A stretch of 64,000 bases of DNA from an uncultured Lachnospiraceae bacterium (GCA_910585075.1 CAJUED010000010.1:2633-66632); one strand, 5' to 3'; shown: positions 17,187 through 26,635, counted from the stretch's first letter. The notes: generated by a model not told the origin, from the letters alone. Numbers and translations: made by a program.

Positions 17187-18581
17187 ATGACAAGTGCACC
17201 TGTAAAGGATGTGAATTCCCTGATGGATTTTGCCCGGGGAAGGAATTCCGTGAAGACAGGCAGTACGGATAAGTCAGAGAGTTTTGGAGATGTAATGAAC
17301 AAAACAAAAGGCGGCAGTTCGTACAATCAATTTCAGGCAGTTGCCAGTGGAAACAGCAGTAAGATAGCGGCGGCGCCTGTACAGGGCAGCCGAAAGGAGC
17401 CTGTGAAGGTACAGGAGCCGGTGAAAGAAACCGCGAAACCCCAGGATATGACAAAAGACCAGTCAAAAGCCATTGAGGAAGCCGGGGAAGAATTAACCGG
17501 TGAAATTGCCGAGGAATTTGGAGTTTCCAAGGAGGATGTGGAGAAGGCCATGGAGGAATTAGGGCTTTCGGTATACGATCTGTTTGATTCTGCCAAGCTG
17601 ACGCAGCTGGTATTACAGCTAAACGGCGGACAGGATATGACAGCGCTCCTTACGGACGGCAATCTCTTTGACAGCCTGCAGAATTTACTTGGCGTGATGC
17701 AGGATATGAAGGCGGCGCTTGCACAGGAAATGGGGATTGAGCCCGAAGACATGCAGTCGATTCTTGAGGATTTACAAAACGGCATGACACAGGAGACGGA
17801 AGCGGAAGCAGAGACGGAAGATGTAAGTAAGCCTCAGATTACCGTGGAGGTAAAATCCGGTGATGAAACCGTTAAGATGGCAGCCGATGAAAAGGGCAAC
17901 ACCACCAAAGTAGTGGATGTGGCCACCGCAAAGCCGGAAACCGTAGTGGAAAAGGCCCCTGAAAGCCAGAGACAGCAGCAGACGGAAGAAGGGGATGGAA
18001 AGGGACAATCTGAGGAATCACAGACAGGTAATTTACTCCTTAACAACCTTTCTCAGGATGAGATGCAGGTAAAGGAAGTTCCCTTTGAACAGACCACGGA
18101 AGTGTTCAGCCAGCAGTCCAGGGAGATTATGGACCAGATAATGGATTACATGCGGATTCAGTTAAAACCCGGTATGGACCAGCTTGAAATGCAGCTGCAC
18201 CCGGAAAGCCTTGGAACCGTACATGTTCAGCTGACTTCTAAAGGCGGCGAGGTTACGGCACAGTTCCAGGTACAAAATGAAGCCGTGAAAGCAGCTATTG
18301 AAAGCCAGGTTACGGCCCTTCAGGAAAGTCTGCGGGCTCAGGGCGTAAAGGTGGAAGCAGTGCAGGTTACTGTGGAAAGCCACGGCTTTGAGAGCAATCT
18401 CTGGCAGGGACAGGGCAGGGAAGAAAACGCTAATGCTTCCTCTCAAAATGGAAGAAGAACTCTCCGGAGAATCAATTTAAACGATTTGGAAGGTGGATTC
18501 GGGGAAGAAGCAACCGAGGAAGAAGTCCTTGCGGCAAAGATGATGGAAGTAAACGGAAACACAGTGGATTATACCGCGTAA
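17187..18581 (+). CDS. fliK: Flagellar hook-length control protein FliK
   Basis: 464 residues. The N-terminal two thirds are low complexity and rich in Glu, Lys and Val, as in molecular rulers. The C-terminal Flg_hook domain is clear: LKPGMDQLEMQLHPESLGTV and VKAAIESQVTALQESLRAQG. FliK measures hook length and switches export specificity through FlhB. The start follows AGGAGGGATGTG. The coding frame continues almost to flgD, which begins 30 bases later. Confidence 0.92.
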   Translation: MTSAPVKDVNSLMDFARGRNSVKTGSTDKSESFGDVMNKTKGGSSYNQFQAVASGNSSKIAAAPVQGSRKEPVKVQEPVKETAKPQDMTKDQSKAIEEAGEELTGEIAEEFGVSKEDVEKAMEELGLSVYDLFDSAKLTQLVLQLNGGQDMTALLTDGNLFDSLQNLLGVMQDMKAALAQEMGIEPEDMQSILEDLQNGMTQETEAEAETEDVSKPQITVEVKSGDETVKMAADEKGNTTKVVDVATAKPETVVEKAPESQRQQQTEEGDGKGQSEESQTGNLLLNNLSQDEMQVKEVPFEQTTEVFSQQSREIMDQIMDYMRIQLKPGMDQLEMQLHPESLGTVHVQLTSKGGEVTAQFQVQNEAVKAAIESQVTALQESLRAQGVKVEAVQVTVESHGFESNLWQGQGREENANASSQNGRRTLRRINLNDLEGGFGEEATEEEVLAAKMMEVNGNTVDYTA

Positions 18582-18611
18582 TATGTGCGGAAAGAGCAGA
18601 AAGGAGTAAAT

Positions 18612-19385
18612 ATGGCAGTAGGTGCAGTAGTAAAAGACGGCGTCATTCAGGAAACCGCATCAGAAAGTTCCGTCAAGAAAGCCGCAACCAAAAACGGCAT
18701 GGATAAGGATGCGTTTTTACAGCTCCTGGTAGCCCAAATGAAATACCAGGATCCATTAGAGCCCACCTCCAATACGGAGTATATCTCACAGTATGCAACC
18801 TTCTCACAGGTGGAGCAGATGCAGAATATGGCGGCAACCATGGAACTTACCAGAGCATCTTCAATGGTAGGCAAGTTGGTGCAGGTAGATACTGTGGACA
18901 GTGCAGGTAACTATAAATCAATTCAGGGTACGGTGGAATACGTGACCTATGAAAACAACAAAGCTTTTGTGTCTATAGACGGCGCTCTTTATTCTTTGGA
19001 TGACGTGGTTGCAATCGTAGACGATACTTATCAGACAGCCATTGATTTGGCAGTATCATTCACGGCAGCTCTTGATAAGCTTCCGAGACTTGAGTTTGTC
19101 ACTCTTGAGGATAAGGATAATATTGAGATTCTTCAGAAAGCCTTTAACAGCATGACCTCTTATCAGCAGTCCTTTATTGATAAGAAAAATGTTGAGAAGC
19201 TCCAGAAGTATGTTGAGAGAATTGCAGAACTCACAGAAGCGGCCGAGGCAAACAAGCCGGGCAGTGACGATAAGGTAGAGGACGGCGATGACAAGGTAGA
19301 AGAAGGCGACAACGTAGGAGATAAGGACAAGGAAGAAGAAACCGGAGACGGCAGTGAAGGCGGGGACGAAGGAACAGGTGAATAA
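18612..19385 (+). CDS. flgD: Flagellar hook capping protein FlgD with unusual C-terminal region
   Basis: 257 residues. Residues 30-125 form the conserved FlgD scaffold core (KDAFLQLLVAQMKYQDPLEP, EYISQYATFSQVEQMQNMAA). FlgD caps the growing hook. After a tudor-like stretch, residues 146-205 (ALDKLPRLEFVTLEDKDN...SYQQSFIDKKNVEKLQKYVE) look like the small helical repeat of Gram-positive surface proteins, and the last 50 residues are a strongly acidic low-complexity tail (DDKVEDGDDKVEEGDNVGDK). The usual FlgD Ig-like domain is not evident. The start ATG 18612 has AAAGGAG upstream. Confidence 0.92.
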   Translation: MAVGAVVKDGVIQETASESSVKKAATKNGMDKDAFLQLLVAQMKYQDPLEPTSNTEYISQYATFSQVEQMQNMAATMELTRASSMVGKLVQVDTVDSAGNYKSIQGTVEYVTYENNKAFVSIDGALYSLDDVVAIVDDTYQTAIDLAVSFTAALDKLPRLEFVTLEDKDNIEILQKAFNSMTSYQQSFIDKKNVEKLQKYVERIAELTEAAEANKPGSDDKVEDGDDKVEEGDNVGDKDKEEETGDGSEGGDEGTGE

Positions 19386-19469
19386 CCCCGGCTGTGATAT
19401 TTAAAAGCGCACAATATTCACCGGAAATTGCAGGATGCAGGATTAACCGCTTAAGGAGGAGAGAGGAAT

Positions 19470-19868
19470 ATGAAAGTTCAAAATAATGGATTCCTTTCAA
19501 TTGAACAATTACAGGACCAGTACCTGAAACAAAATAAAAGCGGGACATCAATGAAGGCCACGGAGGGTCAGTCTTTTCAGGAAATTTTAGAAAGCAGCCG
19601 TGTCAGGGCCGGCGGAGAAGTGAAATTTTCCAAGCATGCCGCAGGAAGACTTGCGGACAGGAAGATTGAGCTTACAAGCGGCCAGATGGAACGTTTGCAG
19701 GAAGGCGCAGCAAAAGCCCAGAGGAAGGGAATCAAAGAATCCCTGGTGATTGTTGATCAGCTTGCCTTTATCGTAAATATACCGAACAATACGGTGGTAA
19801 CGGCAATGCATCAGCAGGACGCAGCGGAAAACATATTTACAAACATTGACGGTGCCGTAATTATATAG
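19470..19868 (+). CDS. Flagellar operon protein, TIGR02530 type
   Basis: 132 residues. Its C-terminal region matches the flagellar operon protein family TIGR02530: FSKHAAGRLADRKIELTSGQ, then VIVDQLAFIVNIPNNTVVTA. The family is found between flgD and flgE in clostridia and some bacilli. The exact function is unknown to me. AAGGAGGAGAGAGG precedes ATG. The protein is soluble, with a helical middle segment. Confidence 0.85.
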   Translation: MKVQNNGFLSIEQLQDQYLKQNKSGTSMKATEGQSFQEILESSRVRAGGEVKFSKHAAGRLADRKIELTSGQMERLQEGAAKAQRKGIKESLVIVDQLAFIVNIPNNTVVTAMHQQDAAENIFTNIDGAVII

Positions 19869-19947
19869 CCGGACCTTTAAGGAGGCTTGGTGTTCCTGAA
19901 TGACGGAAGGGACAAAACGGCACGAGATTTAAGGAGGTCATTTCATT

Positions 19948-21438
19948 ATGATGAGATCATTATTCTCTGGTGTGGCAGGACTTAGAACCCACCAGACAAG
20001 AATGGACGTTATCGGTAACAATATTGCCAACGTCAACACCACAGCATACAAATCACAGTCCATGACATTTGCTGATTTGATGTATCAGACTACACAGGCA
20101 GCTTCAGGCGCCAACCCGGTAACAGGAGTGGCAGGTACCAACGCAAGACAGATTGGTCTCGGTGCAAAGACCAGTGCCATCAAGACAAACATCTCCGGCC
20201 AGGGTTCCGCACAGAGTACCAACGACCCTTTTGATATCATGATCAGCGGAGACGCATTCTTCGTAGTAAGCAACGGCTCGGAAAACTTCTTCACAAGAGA
20301 CGGTTCCTTCTACATTGACGGAAAAGGAAACCTGGCCATGACCAGTACCGGTTACAATGTAATGGGCTGGGGCGTAGACCCTGACAATCCGGACAATATT
20401 AAGAAAGCCAGAGTACAGCCTCTTAAGATTATGACAGAGGAAAACATGACCTATCCTCCGGAGAATACTTCACTGGCAACAGTAGGCGGCCTTGTTGACA
20501 AAAATGACCCTGACATTAATAGTCCGGATGGTAGAATACTTGATTTGGAATTTTTTGATAATCAGGGATATAAGTACACAGCGAGAATGAGCGTTCATGC
20601 TATTGATGGAGATACCGGTCAATTTTATGTGAAGCTGGATGATATTATTGACGAAAGCAGTGGCAAATCCATCATGTACCAGTTGAATGCGGATGGTGAT
20701 ATTCAGTACGATAACAATGGAGACCCTATATTGTCAACGATTGGCCAGCAGGTTAAGTTTAATGAGGGTGGGCCGGCCGTAACTTACACAAAAACAGAGG
20801 CGGATGGTACAACATCTACTGTTACCGTAGCAAATGCAGCGTACCTGAATTACAGAAATGGTAAAGGTACATTCCAGAGTGTTGGCGATACTCATAATGC
20901 GGATAAAGATTACACAACAGTGGGGACCCGTTCTATTACATTAGGATTAGCGGGGATTCCTAATTTCGGAGATATTGATATAGATTTCTCCGCAACCAGC
21001 AACTACGACAATAACGGTGTTGCAACAGTCAGCGCATACGCAGGTGACCAGAGTGGTTTGGGAGAGGGCCGTAAGGAAGGCGAGCTCAGCGGTATTTCAA
21101 TCCAGAGAGACGGTAAGATTTATGCTTCCTACGACAATGGCCAGAGAAGGCTTTTGGGCCAGATAGCATCCGCAACATTTGCAAACCCGTCCGGTCTTTC
21201 CAAGGAAGGTGATAACCTTTACTCCTCAACCTTAAACTCCGGAGAATTTGACGGAATCGGCGAGGACATTACAGCAGGCGGCGGTAAGATGGAGTCCGGC
21301 GTACTGGAAATGAGTAACGTGGACTTGGCTTCCGAGTTTACCGAAATGATTACAACCCAGAGAGGTTTCCAGGCTAACAGCCGAATCATAACGGTTTCGG
21401 ATACTCTGCTTGAGGAACTTACCAACTTAAAGAGATAA
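19948..21438 (+). CDS. flgE: Flagellar hook protein FlgE
   Basis: 496 residues. The N terminus (MMRSLFSGVAGLRTHQTRMD, NNIANVNTTAYKSQSMTF) and C terminus (VDLASEFTEMITTQRGFQAN, ITVSDTLLEELTNLKR) are the conserved axial helices of FlgE; the long middle forms the surface domains of the hook. The middle part (about 20470-21000) has somewhat different, more A+T-rich codon use than the ends, as is common for the variable surface region. Start ATG 19948 lies ten bases after AAGGAGG. Confidence 0.96.
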   Translation: MMRSLFSGVAGLRTHQTRMDVIGNNIANVNTTAYKSQSMTFADLMYQTTQAASGANPVTGVAGTNARQIGLGAKTSAIKTNISGQGSAQSTNDPFDIMISGDAFFVVSNGSENFFTRDGSFYIDGKGNLAMTSTGYNVMGWGVDPDNPDNIKKARVQPLKIMTEENMTYPPENTSLATVGGLVDKNDPDINSPDGRILDLEFFDNQGYKYTARMSVHAIDGDTGQFYVKLDDIIDESSGKSIMYQLNADGDIQYDNNGDPILSTIGQQVKFNEGGPAVTYTKTEADGTTSTVTVANAAYLNYRNGKGTFQSVGDTHNADKDYTTVGTRSITLGLAGIPNFGDIDIDFSATSNYDNNGVATVSAYAGDQSGLGEGRKEGELSGISIQRDGKIYASYDNGQRRLLGQIASATFANPSGLSKEGDNLYSSTLNSGEFDGIGEDITAGGGKMESGVLEMSNVDLASEFTEMITTQRGFQANSRIITVSDTLLEELTNLKR

Positions 21439-21526
21439 TTTCAGCTCTCTTTTATACCTGGCTGCCTGACATAAAGAATCATAGAAAACGCCGGGCAGTA
21501 ATATAAATAGACATATAAAAATAATG

Positions 21527-21554
21527 GGGAACCGAGCAAAACCCGGTTCCCTTT
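21527..21554 (+). terminator. Stem-loop between flgE and flbD
   Basis: GGGAACCG (21527-21534) and CGGTTCCC (21544-21551) form a perfect 8-bp stem, followed by only three T. It may attenuate or protect the upstream hook mRNA within the operon rather than end it. Confidence 0.5.
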
Positions 21555-21640
21555 AGCGTTGAATATAAAGAAACAGTTAATTTTTCCTATTGTCACATCA
21601 TTGAAAAAATTTACAGTAGCGCAGGAAGGAACAAAGTGAT

Positions 21641-21826
21641 ATGATAGAGGTGACCAAAATCAATGGCACAAAGGTTTTAATCAATCCCGACCTGATGGAA
21701 CTTGTGGAGGAAACACCCGACACAGTGATTGCCTTTACAACGGGCCGAAAAATAATTGTAAAAGAAAGTAGACAAGAAGTAAAAAATCTTGTAAAATCGT
21801 ATAGAAAGGATTTTTTTGCTAACTAA
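21641..21826 (+). CDS. flbD: FlbD/SwrD family flagellar protein
   Basis: 61 residues beginning MIEVTKINGTKVLINPDLME, with FTTGRKIIVKES, the standard FlbD sequence. In B. subtilis the homologue SwrD (YlzI) increases motor power by promoting stator function, so the direct neighbourhood of motA and motB here is suggestive. Start ATG follows an AGGAAGGAAC ribosome site. Length is normal. Confidence 0.92.
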   Translation: MIEVTKINGTKVLINPDLMELVEETPDTVIAFTTGRKIIVKESRQEVKNLVKSYRKDFFAN

Positions 21827-21846
21827 TGCAAAAGGGGTGAGGAATT

Positions 21847-22635
21847 GTGGATATAGCGTCAATTTTAGGTTTAGTGCTTTGTTTTGCCATGTGTGCGTTC
21901 GGTATTCTCAATGCGGCAGGTATCGCGAACATAGGAAGATATGTTGATGTGGCGTCCGCCATCATTACTTTTGGCGGTTCTTTCTTTGCCGTCCTGGCGT
22001 CTAAGTCTTTATCCGACTACATAGCAGGACTGAAAAGCTTTCTTCTGGTATTTAAAGCTCCAAGCACAGACACCAAGGAAATGATACAGAAGATCATTGA
22101 CCTGTCCAACATAGCAAGAAAAGAAGGACTCCTTTCACTGGAGGAGGCTGCGTCCGGTCTGGATGATGAGTTTATGAAAAAGGGAGTTCTCCTTATCGTA
22201 GACGGAACCGATCCGGAGCTGGTACGTGGAATTATGGAAACCGAGCTGGTCAGCACGGAGGACAGACACAAAAGTAAGATTGCGTTCTGGGAGGATCTCG
22301 GAGCCATGGGCCCTGCCTGGGGTATGATCGGTACCTTGGTTGGTCTGGTTAACATGCTCTACGAGATGGATAATCCTTCCACCATCGGACCATCCATGGC
22401 GGTAGCTCTTATCACAACCCTGTATGGTTCCCTTCTGGCTAACTGGATTTGTGCTCCGGTAGCAGGTAAGTTAAAATCAAATAATGCCAGTGAGATTATG
22501 CTCAAAGAAATTATGATTGAAGGTCTTCTTTCTATTCAGGCAGGTGAAAACCCAAGAGTAATAGAGGAGAAACTGAAGTCATTCATGGCACCGGGCGACC
22601 GAATGCTGGGTGACGGAGGTGATGAGAATGGCTAA
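21847..22635 (+). CDS. motA: Flagellar stator protein MotA
   Basis: 262 residues with four membrane segments (the first ILGLVLCFAMCAFGILNAAG) and the cytoplasmic torque loop. The conserved MGPAWGMIGTLVGLVNML block lines the proton or sodium channel. It works with MotB as the stator. The start is GTG 21847 behind AAAGGGGTGAGG. The gene overlaps motB by 8 bases. In B. subtilis motAB lie elsewhere; here they are inserted between flbD and fliL, an arrangement common in clostridia. Confidence 0.95.
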   Translation: MDIASILGLVLCFAMCAFGILNAAGIANIGRYVDVASAIITFGGSFFAVLASKSLSDYIAGLKSFLLVFKAPSTDTKEMIQKIIDLSNIARKEGLLSLEEAASGLDDEFMKKGVLLIVDGTDPELVRGIMETELVSTEDRHKSKIAFWEDLGAMGPAWGMIGTLVGLVNMLYEMDNPSTIGPSMAVALITTLYGSLLANWICAPVAGKLKSNNASEIMLKEIMIEGLLSIQAGENPRVIEEKLKSFMAPGDRMLGDGGDENG

Positions 22636-23434
22636 GAGAAAACCGGATGAACCACCGAAAGGCGCCCCGGCTTGGCAATCCACCTTTGCGGACCTGATGA
22701 ATCTGCTTCTTTGTTTTTTCGTCATGCTGTTTTCCATGTCAACGGTGGATGCACAGAAGTTTGAACAGCTGGCAGCTTCTTTTAACCAGACTTTCAGCAT
22801 CTTTACCGCAGGCGCAACTGCAATTGGCGACGGTATTCTCATCAGCAACGGCGTGAGCCAGTTAAATGAGCTTGATAACTACATAAACAGCACGGGCAGG
22901 GACGCCGAGGGCGATATGATACCTGAGGATTTGGAATCCGCCGTGGAGCTTATGGAGGAAGCCAAAATTAAAGAATCCGAAGAACTTGCCGAAAAGATTG
23001 AGGAGGTTCTGGAAGAAAGAAATCTGGATAAGGAAGTGGATATTGAATTTACTTCCCAGTATGTGCAGCTCACATTAAACGGTGCGCTTTTGTTCGATTC
23101 GGGCAGCGTTGTAATAAAGGAGGACGCCCTTCCGCTGATGGGACAGCTTGGAGTTATCCTGCAGAGATTCAGCGAAGGAACCATAGAAATCGAAGGACAT
23201 ACGGATAATAAACCCATGTCAGGCGCAAAGTATTCCAATAATGATGAGTTGAGCAGCGGCAGAGCTTTGTCTGTTTTCTATTATCTGGAAGAAAACACCT
23301 TGCTGGACATGAGTAAGGTCAAACATTCCGGCCGTGGGGAATACCTTCCGATTGCGGATAATTCCACAGAGGAAGGCAGGGCCAAAAACAGAAGAGTGGA
23401 AATAAAAATATATAATGCATTAAGTTCATATTGA
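22628..23434 (+). CDS. motB: Flagellar stator protein MotB
   Basis: 268 residues. The N-terminal segment WQSTFADLMNLLLCFFVMLF carries the conserved channel aspartate, and the C-terminal OmpA-like peptidoglycan-binding domain is shown by IEIEGHTDNKPM and SSGRALSVFYYL. It anchors the stator to the wall. The start ATG at 22628 has GGAGGTG upstream; an in-frame GTG at 22610 is less likely. Overlaps the motA end. Ion specificity cannot be read with confidence. Confidence 0.95.
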   Translation: MAKRKPDEPPKGAPAWQSTFADLMNLLLCFFVMLFSMSTVDAQKFEQLAASFNQTFSIFTAGATAIGDGILISNGVSQLNELDNYINSTGRDAEGDMIPEDLESAVELMEEAKIKESEELAEKIEEVLEERNLDKEVDIEFTSQYVQLTLNGALLFDSGSVVIKEDALPLMGQLGVILQRFSEGTIEIEGHTDNKPMSGAKYSNNDELSSGRALSVFYYLEENTLLDMSKVKHSGRGEYLPIADNSTEEGRAKNRRVEIKIYNALSSY

Positions 23435-23454
23435 CAGAGAAAGGCTGATTTATT

Positions 23455-23976
23455 ATGAAAAGAAATTTGATTTCAATTTTGATATTAGCGTTATTGATTG
23501 TAAATATAGTTCTTACAGCAATTATGATGTTCAGTGTAACCGGCACCAACAGAAAGACTGCGGAGTTAGTGAGCGATATTGCTTCGGCGATCAGCCTTGA
23601 TATCGGCAGCGGATATGCGGGAGGCGGAGCTTCGGAAGTTCTTGTACCGTTGGAAGATACGGTGACTTATACCATTTCGGATTTACAGATTCCGATGAAA
23701 AGAGCGGAAGGGGACGAGAAGGATCATTATGGTATGATCACGGTAACTCTGTCCATGAACAGCAAGCATGAAGATTATAAAACTTACGGCGAGGGAGATC
23801 TTTCCAGCAGAGAGGATTTGATCCGCGGACAGATTTTCGAATTGGTCGGACAATACACCATGGATGAAGCGAAGACTAATTCAGGGCAGCTCAAAGCCGA
23901 TATATTATCAAGTGTTCAGACACTTTTTGGCTCGGATTTTATTTTTGATGTGACACTGGTGGCACTTTATCAGTAA
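23455..23976 (+). CDS. fliL: Flagellar basal-body-associated protein FliL
   Basis: 173 residues with one N-terminal membrane segment (LISILILALLIVNIVLTAIM) and a periplasm-side FliL domain ending FGSDFIFDVTLVALYQ. FliL surrounds the stator and improves its function. The position between motB and fliM and the overall pattern support the assignment. Sequence conservation in FliL is low, so the call rests partly on location. Confidence 0.88.
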   Translation: MKRNLISILILALLIVNIVLTAIMMFSVTGTNRKTAELVSDIASAISLDIGSGYAGGGASEVLVPLEDTVTYTISDLQIPMKRAEGDEKDHYGMITVTLSMNSKHEDYKTYGEGDLSSREDLIRGQIFELVGQYTMDEAKTNSGQLKADILSSVQTLFGSDFIFDVTLVALYQ

Positions 23977-24028
23977 ATGCCTGATGACTTGTAAATAAAA
24001 ACTGGCAGAGATGAAGGAGGTGTAACCT

Positions 24029-25009
24029 GTGAGCGATATATTATCCCAAAGCGAAATAGACAGTCTGCTGGCGGCTATGAGCAGCGGCGAGCTGGATGTG
24101 GAGCAAATGCCGGATAAAGGGGATAGACAAATAAAAAATTATGATTTCAAGAGACCTGCAAAGTTCTCCAAGGAACACCTGCGTACCCTTGAGATTATAT
24201 ATGAACATTACGGGAGACTGCTTTCCACGAACCTTCCGGTTTATCTGAGAAAAAGTATTCAGGTATCGGTGTCAAGCTCTGAAACCTTTACTTTTTCGGA
24301 ATTTTCAAATGCACTTTCCAATCCGGTTATACTAAGTATAGTGGATTTTCAGCCTTTAAATGGTAATATTATTATTGAATTGTCTTCCAATTTAGGTTTT
24401 GCAATGATTGACCGTATGTTGGGCGGTCAAGGGCAGCCTTTGGAAAAGAATAGAGATTTTTCGGAGATAGAGCTTTCGATTTTGGAAAAGCTCATGGTAA
24501 TCTGCATGCAGCATATGCGGGAGCCCTGGAAGAATGTGGTGGAGGTCAATCCGGTGCTTGAGAGGATTGAGACCAACGCTCAGTTTGCCCAGGTGATTGC
24601 TCCAAGCGATATGGTTGCAATTGTTTCCTTCAACATAAAAATAGGTGATGTTGAGGGGTACATGAATGTCTGTCTTCCATATTTTACTTTGGAAGATGTG
24701 ATGGATAAGCTGAATACCAAATATTGGTATTCTACAATGCAGAAAGAGGATAAAGCAAATTACGAGCAGCAGCTTGAATCACTCATTAAGAGAATAGATG
24801 TGCCGGTCAGGGCTGTCCTTGGCAGAAGCCAGGTGTCCGTAAGCGATTTCCTGAATTTACAGATTGGGGATATCATAAGATTGGATACCAAGGTTGACTC
24901 GGAAATGAAGATTTATGTGGGTAATATCAAAAAATTTATCGCACTTCCAGGGTCGAGCCGGGATAGTTATGCGGTTCAGGTGACATCAGTGATCAGAGAG
25001 GAGGAATAG
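24029..25009 (+). CDS. fliM: Flagellar motor switch protein FliM
   Basis: 326 residues. The N-terminal CheY-P binding peptide ILSQSEIDSLLAAM is intact, the CheC-like middle domain contains MIDRMLGGQG (the GGXG switch motif), and the C-terminal SpoA/FliN-like domain closes with IKKFIALPG. FliM transmits CheY-P binding to FliG. The start is GTG 24029 behind AAGGAGGTG. It is followed by fliY only three bases later. Confidence 0.97.
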   Translation: MSDILSQSEIDSLLAAMSSGELDVEQMPDKGDRQIKNYDFKRPAKFSKEHLRTLEIIYEHYGRLLSTNLPVYLRKSIQVSVSSSETFTFSEFSNALSNPVILSIVDFQPLNGNIIIELSSNLGFAMIDRMLGGQGQPLEKNRDFSEIELSILEKLMVICMQHMREPWKNVVEVNPVLERIETNAQFAQVIAPSDMVAIVSFNIKIGDVEGYMNVCLPYFTLEDVMDKLNTKYWYSTMQKEDKANYEQQLESLIKRIDVPVRAVLGRSQVSVSDFLNLQIGDIIRLDTKVDSEMKIYVGNIKKFIALPGSSRDSYAVQVTSVIREEE

Positions 25010-25012
25010 AGT

Positions 25013-26260
25013 ATGGACGGCGGAATACTGTCACAGGATGAGATACAGGCGCTTCTTTCAAGCATGGATTTGTCCGAGAATCCGGAAGGAACTGAAAAGG
25101 CGGAAGGCGGAGAGCCCAAGGAGGATGCGGCGCCTGCAGCGAACGAGGATACGGATGCGCTGCTTACACCGGTGGAAAAGGATGCAATCGGGGAAATTGC
25201 CAATATCAGTTTGGGGTCCTCTGCAACCACTTTATATTCTCTGGTGAATACAAAGGTGGATATCACCACCCCTACCGTTATGGTGGCAAATTGGGAGTCT
25301 GTGGTTAACGATTATGAGCGTCCCTGTGTTTTTATACAGATTCGCTATACAACCGGCCTTAACGGCTCCAACATCATGATTTTGAAAGAGCATGATGTAA
25401 AAATCATTGCGGATTTGATGATGGGCGGGGATGGCAGCAATACGGACGGAGAACTTGGCGAGCTTCATTTGAGCGCCATTTCAGAAGCCATGAACCAGAT
25501 GATGGGCGCTGCGGCCACTTCCATGTCTACCATGCTTGGAAAGATGATAGATATCAGCCCCCCGGAGGCTTCTTTAATAGATTTGAATGATGTTGCAACA
25601 GGCGGAGATATTGACCCGTTTCTGCAGGGTAATTTCGTTAAAATTTCTTTCAGGATGCAGATAGGGGATTTGGTGGACAGCTCCATCATGCAGTTATACC
25701 CTATCGACTTTGCAAAGAGTCTGTACGATACTTTCGTTGTAACAAAAGCACCGGCTGAGCCGGAGCCTTCACCAGCACCCCAGGCCGCACCTTATGCGGC
25801 ACCTGCGGCAAATGAACAGATGCCCCAGCAGGGAAATCCGGGACAGCAGGATATGGGGATGGGAAATCCTCAGATGAACATGGGCATGCAGATGCCGATG
25901 GGAGGAATGCCAATGATGGGAATGCCTGGAATGAATATGGGATATCCTCAGATGAATATGCAGGGGATGAATGTACAGCCTGCTCAGTTCCAGAGCTTTA
26001 ATAACAATATGGGTGGAATGCCTGCTCAGGAGAACATAGGCTTGATCAGGGATGTGCCTTTGGATGTTACAGTGGAGCTTGGCAGAACTAAAAAATCCAT
26101 ATCAGAAATATTGGACTTCGCACCGGGAACAATTATTGAGCTTGACAGAATAGCCGGTGAACCGATAGATGTACTTGTCAATGGCAAGTTTGTAGCGAAG
26201 GGTGAGGTCGTGGTTATTGAAGAAAGTTTCGGCATCCGCGTAACCGAGATTATTAATTAA
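25013..26260 (+). CDS. fliY: Motor switch phosphatase FliY with methionine-rich linker
   Basis: 415 residues. An N-terminal CheY-P binding peptide (GILSQDEIQALLSSM) is followed by a CheC-like phosphatase domain with both catalytic Glu-xx-Asn motifs (DAIGEIANISLG and SAISEAMNQMMG) and a C-terminal FliN/SpoA domain (VTVELGRTKKSISEIL...GEVVVIEE). It therefore can dephosphorylate CheY-P at the switch. Between the domains, about residues 268-340, lies a linker very rich in Met, Gly, Pro, Gln and Asn with about 19 methionines. It replaces FliN in Bacillus-type motors. Confidence 0.95.
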   Translation: MDGGILSQDEIQALLSSMDLSENPEGTEKAEGGEPKEDAAPAANEDTDALLTPVEKDAIGEIANISLGSSATTLYSLVNTKVDITTPTVMVANWESVVNDYERPCVFIQIRYTTGLNGSNIMILKEHDVKIIADLMMGGDGSNTDGELGELHLSAISEAMNQMMGAAATSMSTMLGKMIDISPPEASLIDLNDVATGGDIDPFLQGNFVKISFRMQIGDLVDSSIMQLYPIDFAKSLYDTFVVTKAPAEPEPSPAPQAAPYAAPAANEQMPQQGNPGQQDMGMGNPQMNMGMQMPMGGMPMMGMPGMNMGYPQMNMQGMNVQPAQFQSFNNNMGGMPAQENIGLIRDVPLDVTVELGRTKKSISEILDFAPGTIIELDRIAGEPIDVLVNGKFVAKGEVVVIEESFGIRVTEIIN

Positions 26261-26271
26261 GGAGAAAGAAA

Positions 26272-26634
26272 ATGGCAAAAAATATTTTGATTGTTGACGA
26301 TGCTGCGTTTATGAGAATGATGATTAAGGATATTCTCACAAAGAATGGTTATAACGTAGTGGGAGAAGCAGAAAACGGTGCAAAGGCTTTTGAGAAGTAC
26401 AATGAGGTAAAGCCGGATCTGGTGCTTATGGATATTACCATGCCGGAAGTTGACGGTATTGCAGCTCTTAAAATGATTATGGGAGCTGACCCGGGAGCAA
26501 AGGTTATCATGTGTTCCGCCATGGGACAGCAGGCTATGGTTATTGATGCAATTCATTCCGGAGCGAAGGACTTTATTGTAAAACCTTTCCAGCCTGACCG
26601 TGTTTTGGAAGCAGTGCAGAAGGTAATTGGCTGA
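26272..26634 (+). CDS. cheY: Chemotaxis response regulator CheY
   Basis: A 120-residue single receiver domain: acidic pocket DD at residues 10-11 (ILIVDDAAFMRMMIKDIL), phospho-acceptor Asp in LVLMDITMPEVDG, conserved Thr/Ser position (IMCSAMGQQ) and Lys in FIVKPF. CheA phosphorylates it, and CheC and FliY dephosphorylate it. Its position between fliY and fliO is the same as in B. subtilis. The ribosome site is AAGGAGAAAG. Confidence 0.96.
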   Translation: MAKNILIVDDAAFMRMMIKDILTKNGYNVVGEAENGAKAFEKYNEVKPDLVLMDITMPEVDGIAALKMIMGADPGAKVIMCSAMGQQAMVIDAIHSGAKDFIVKPFQPDRVLEAVQKVIG

Positions 26635-26635
26635 T

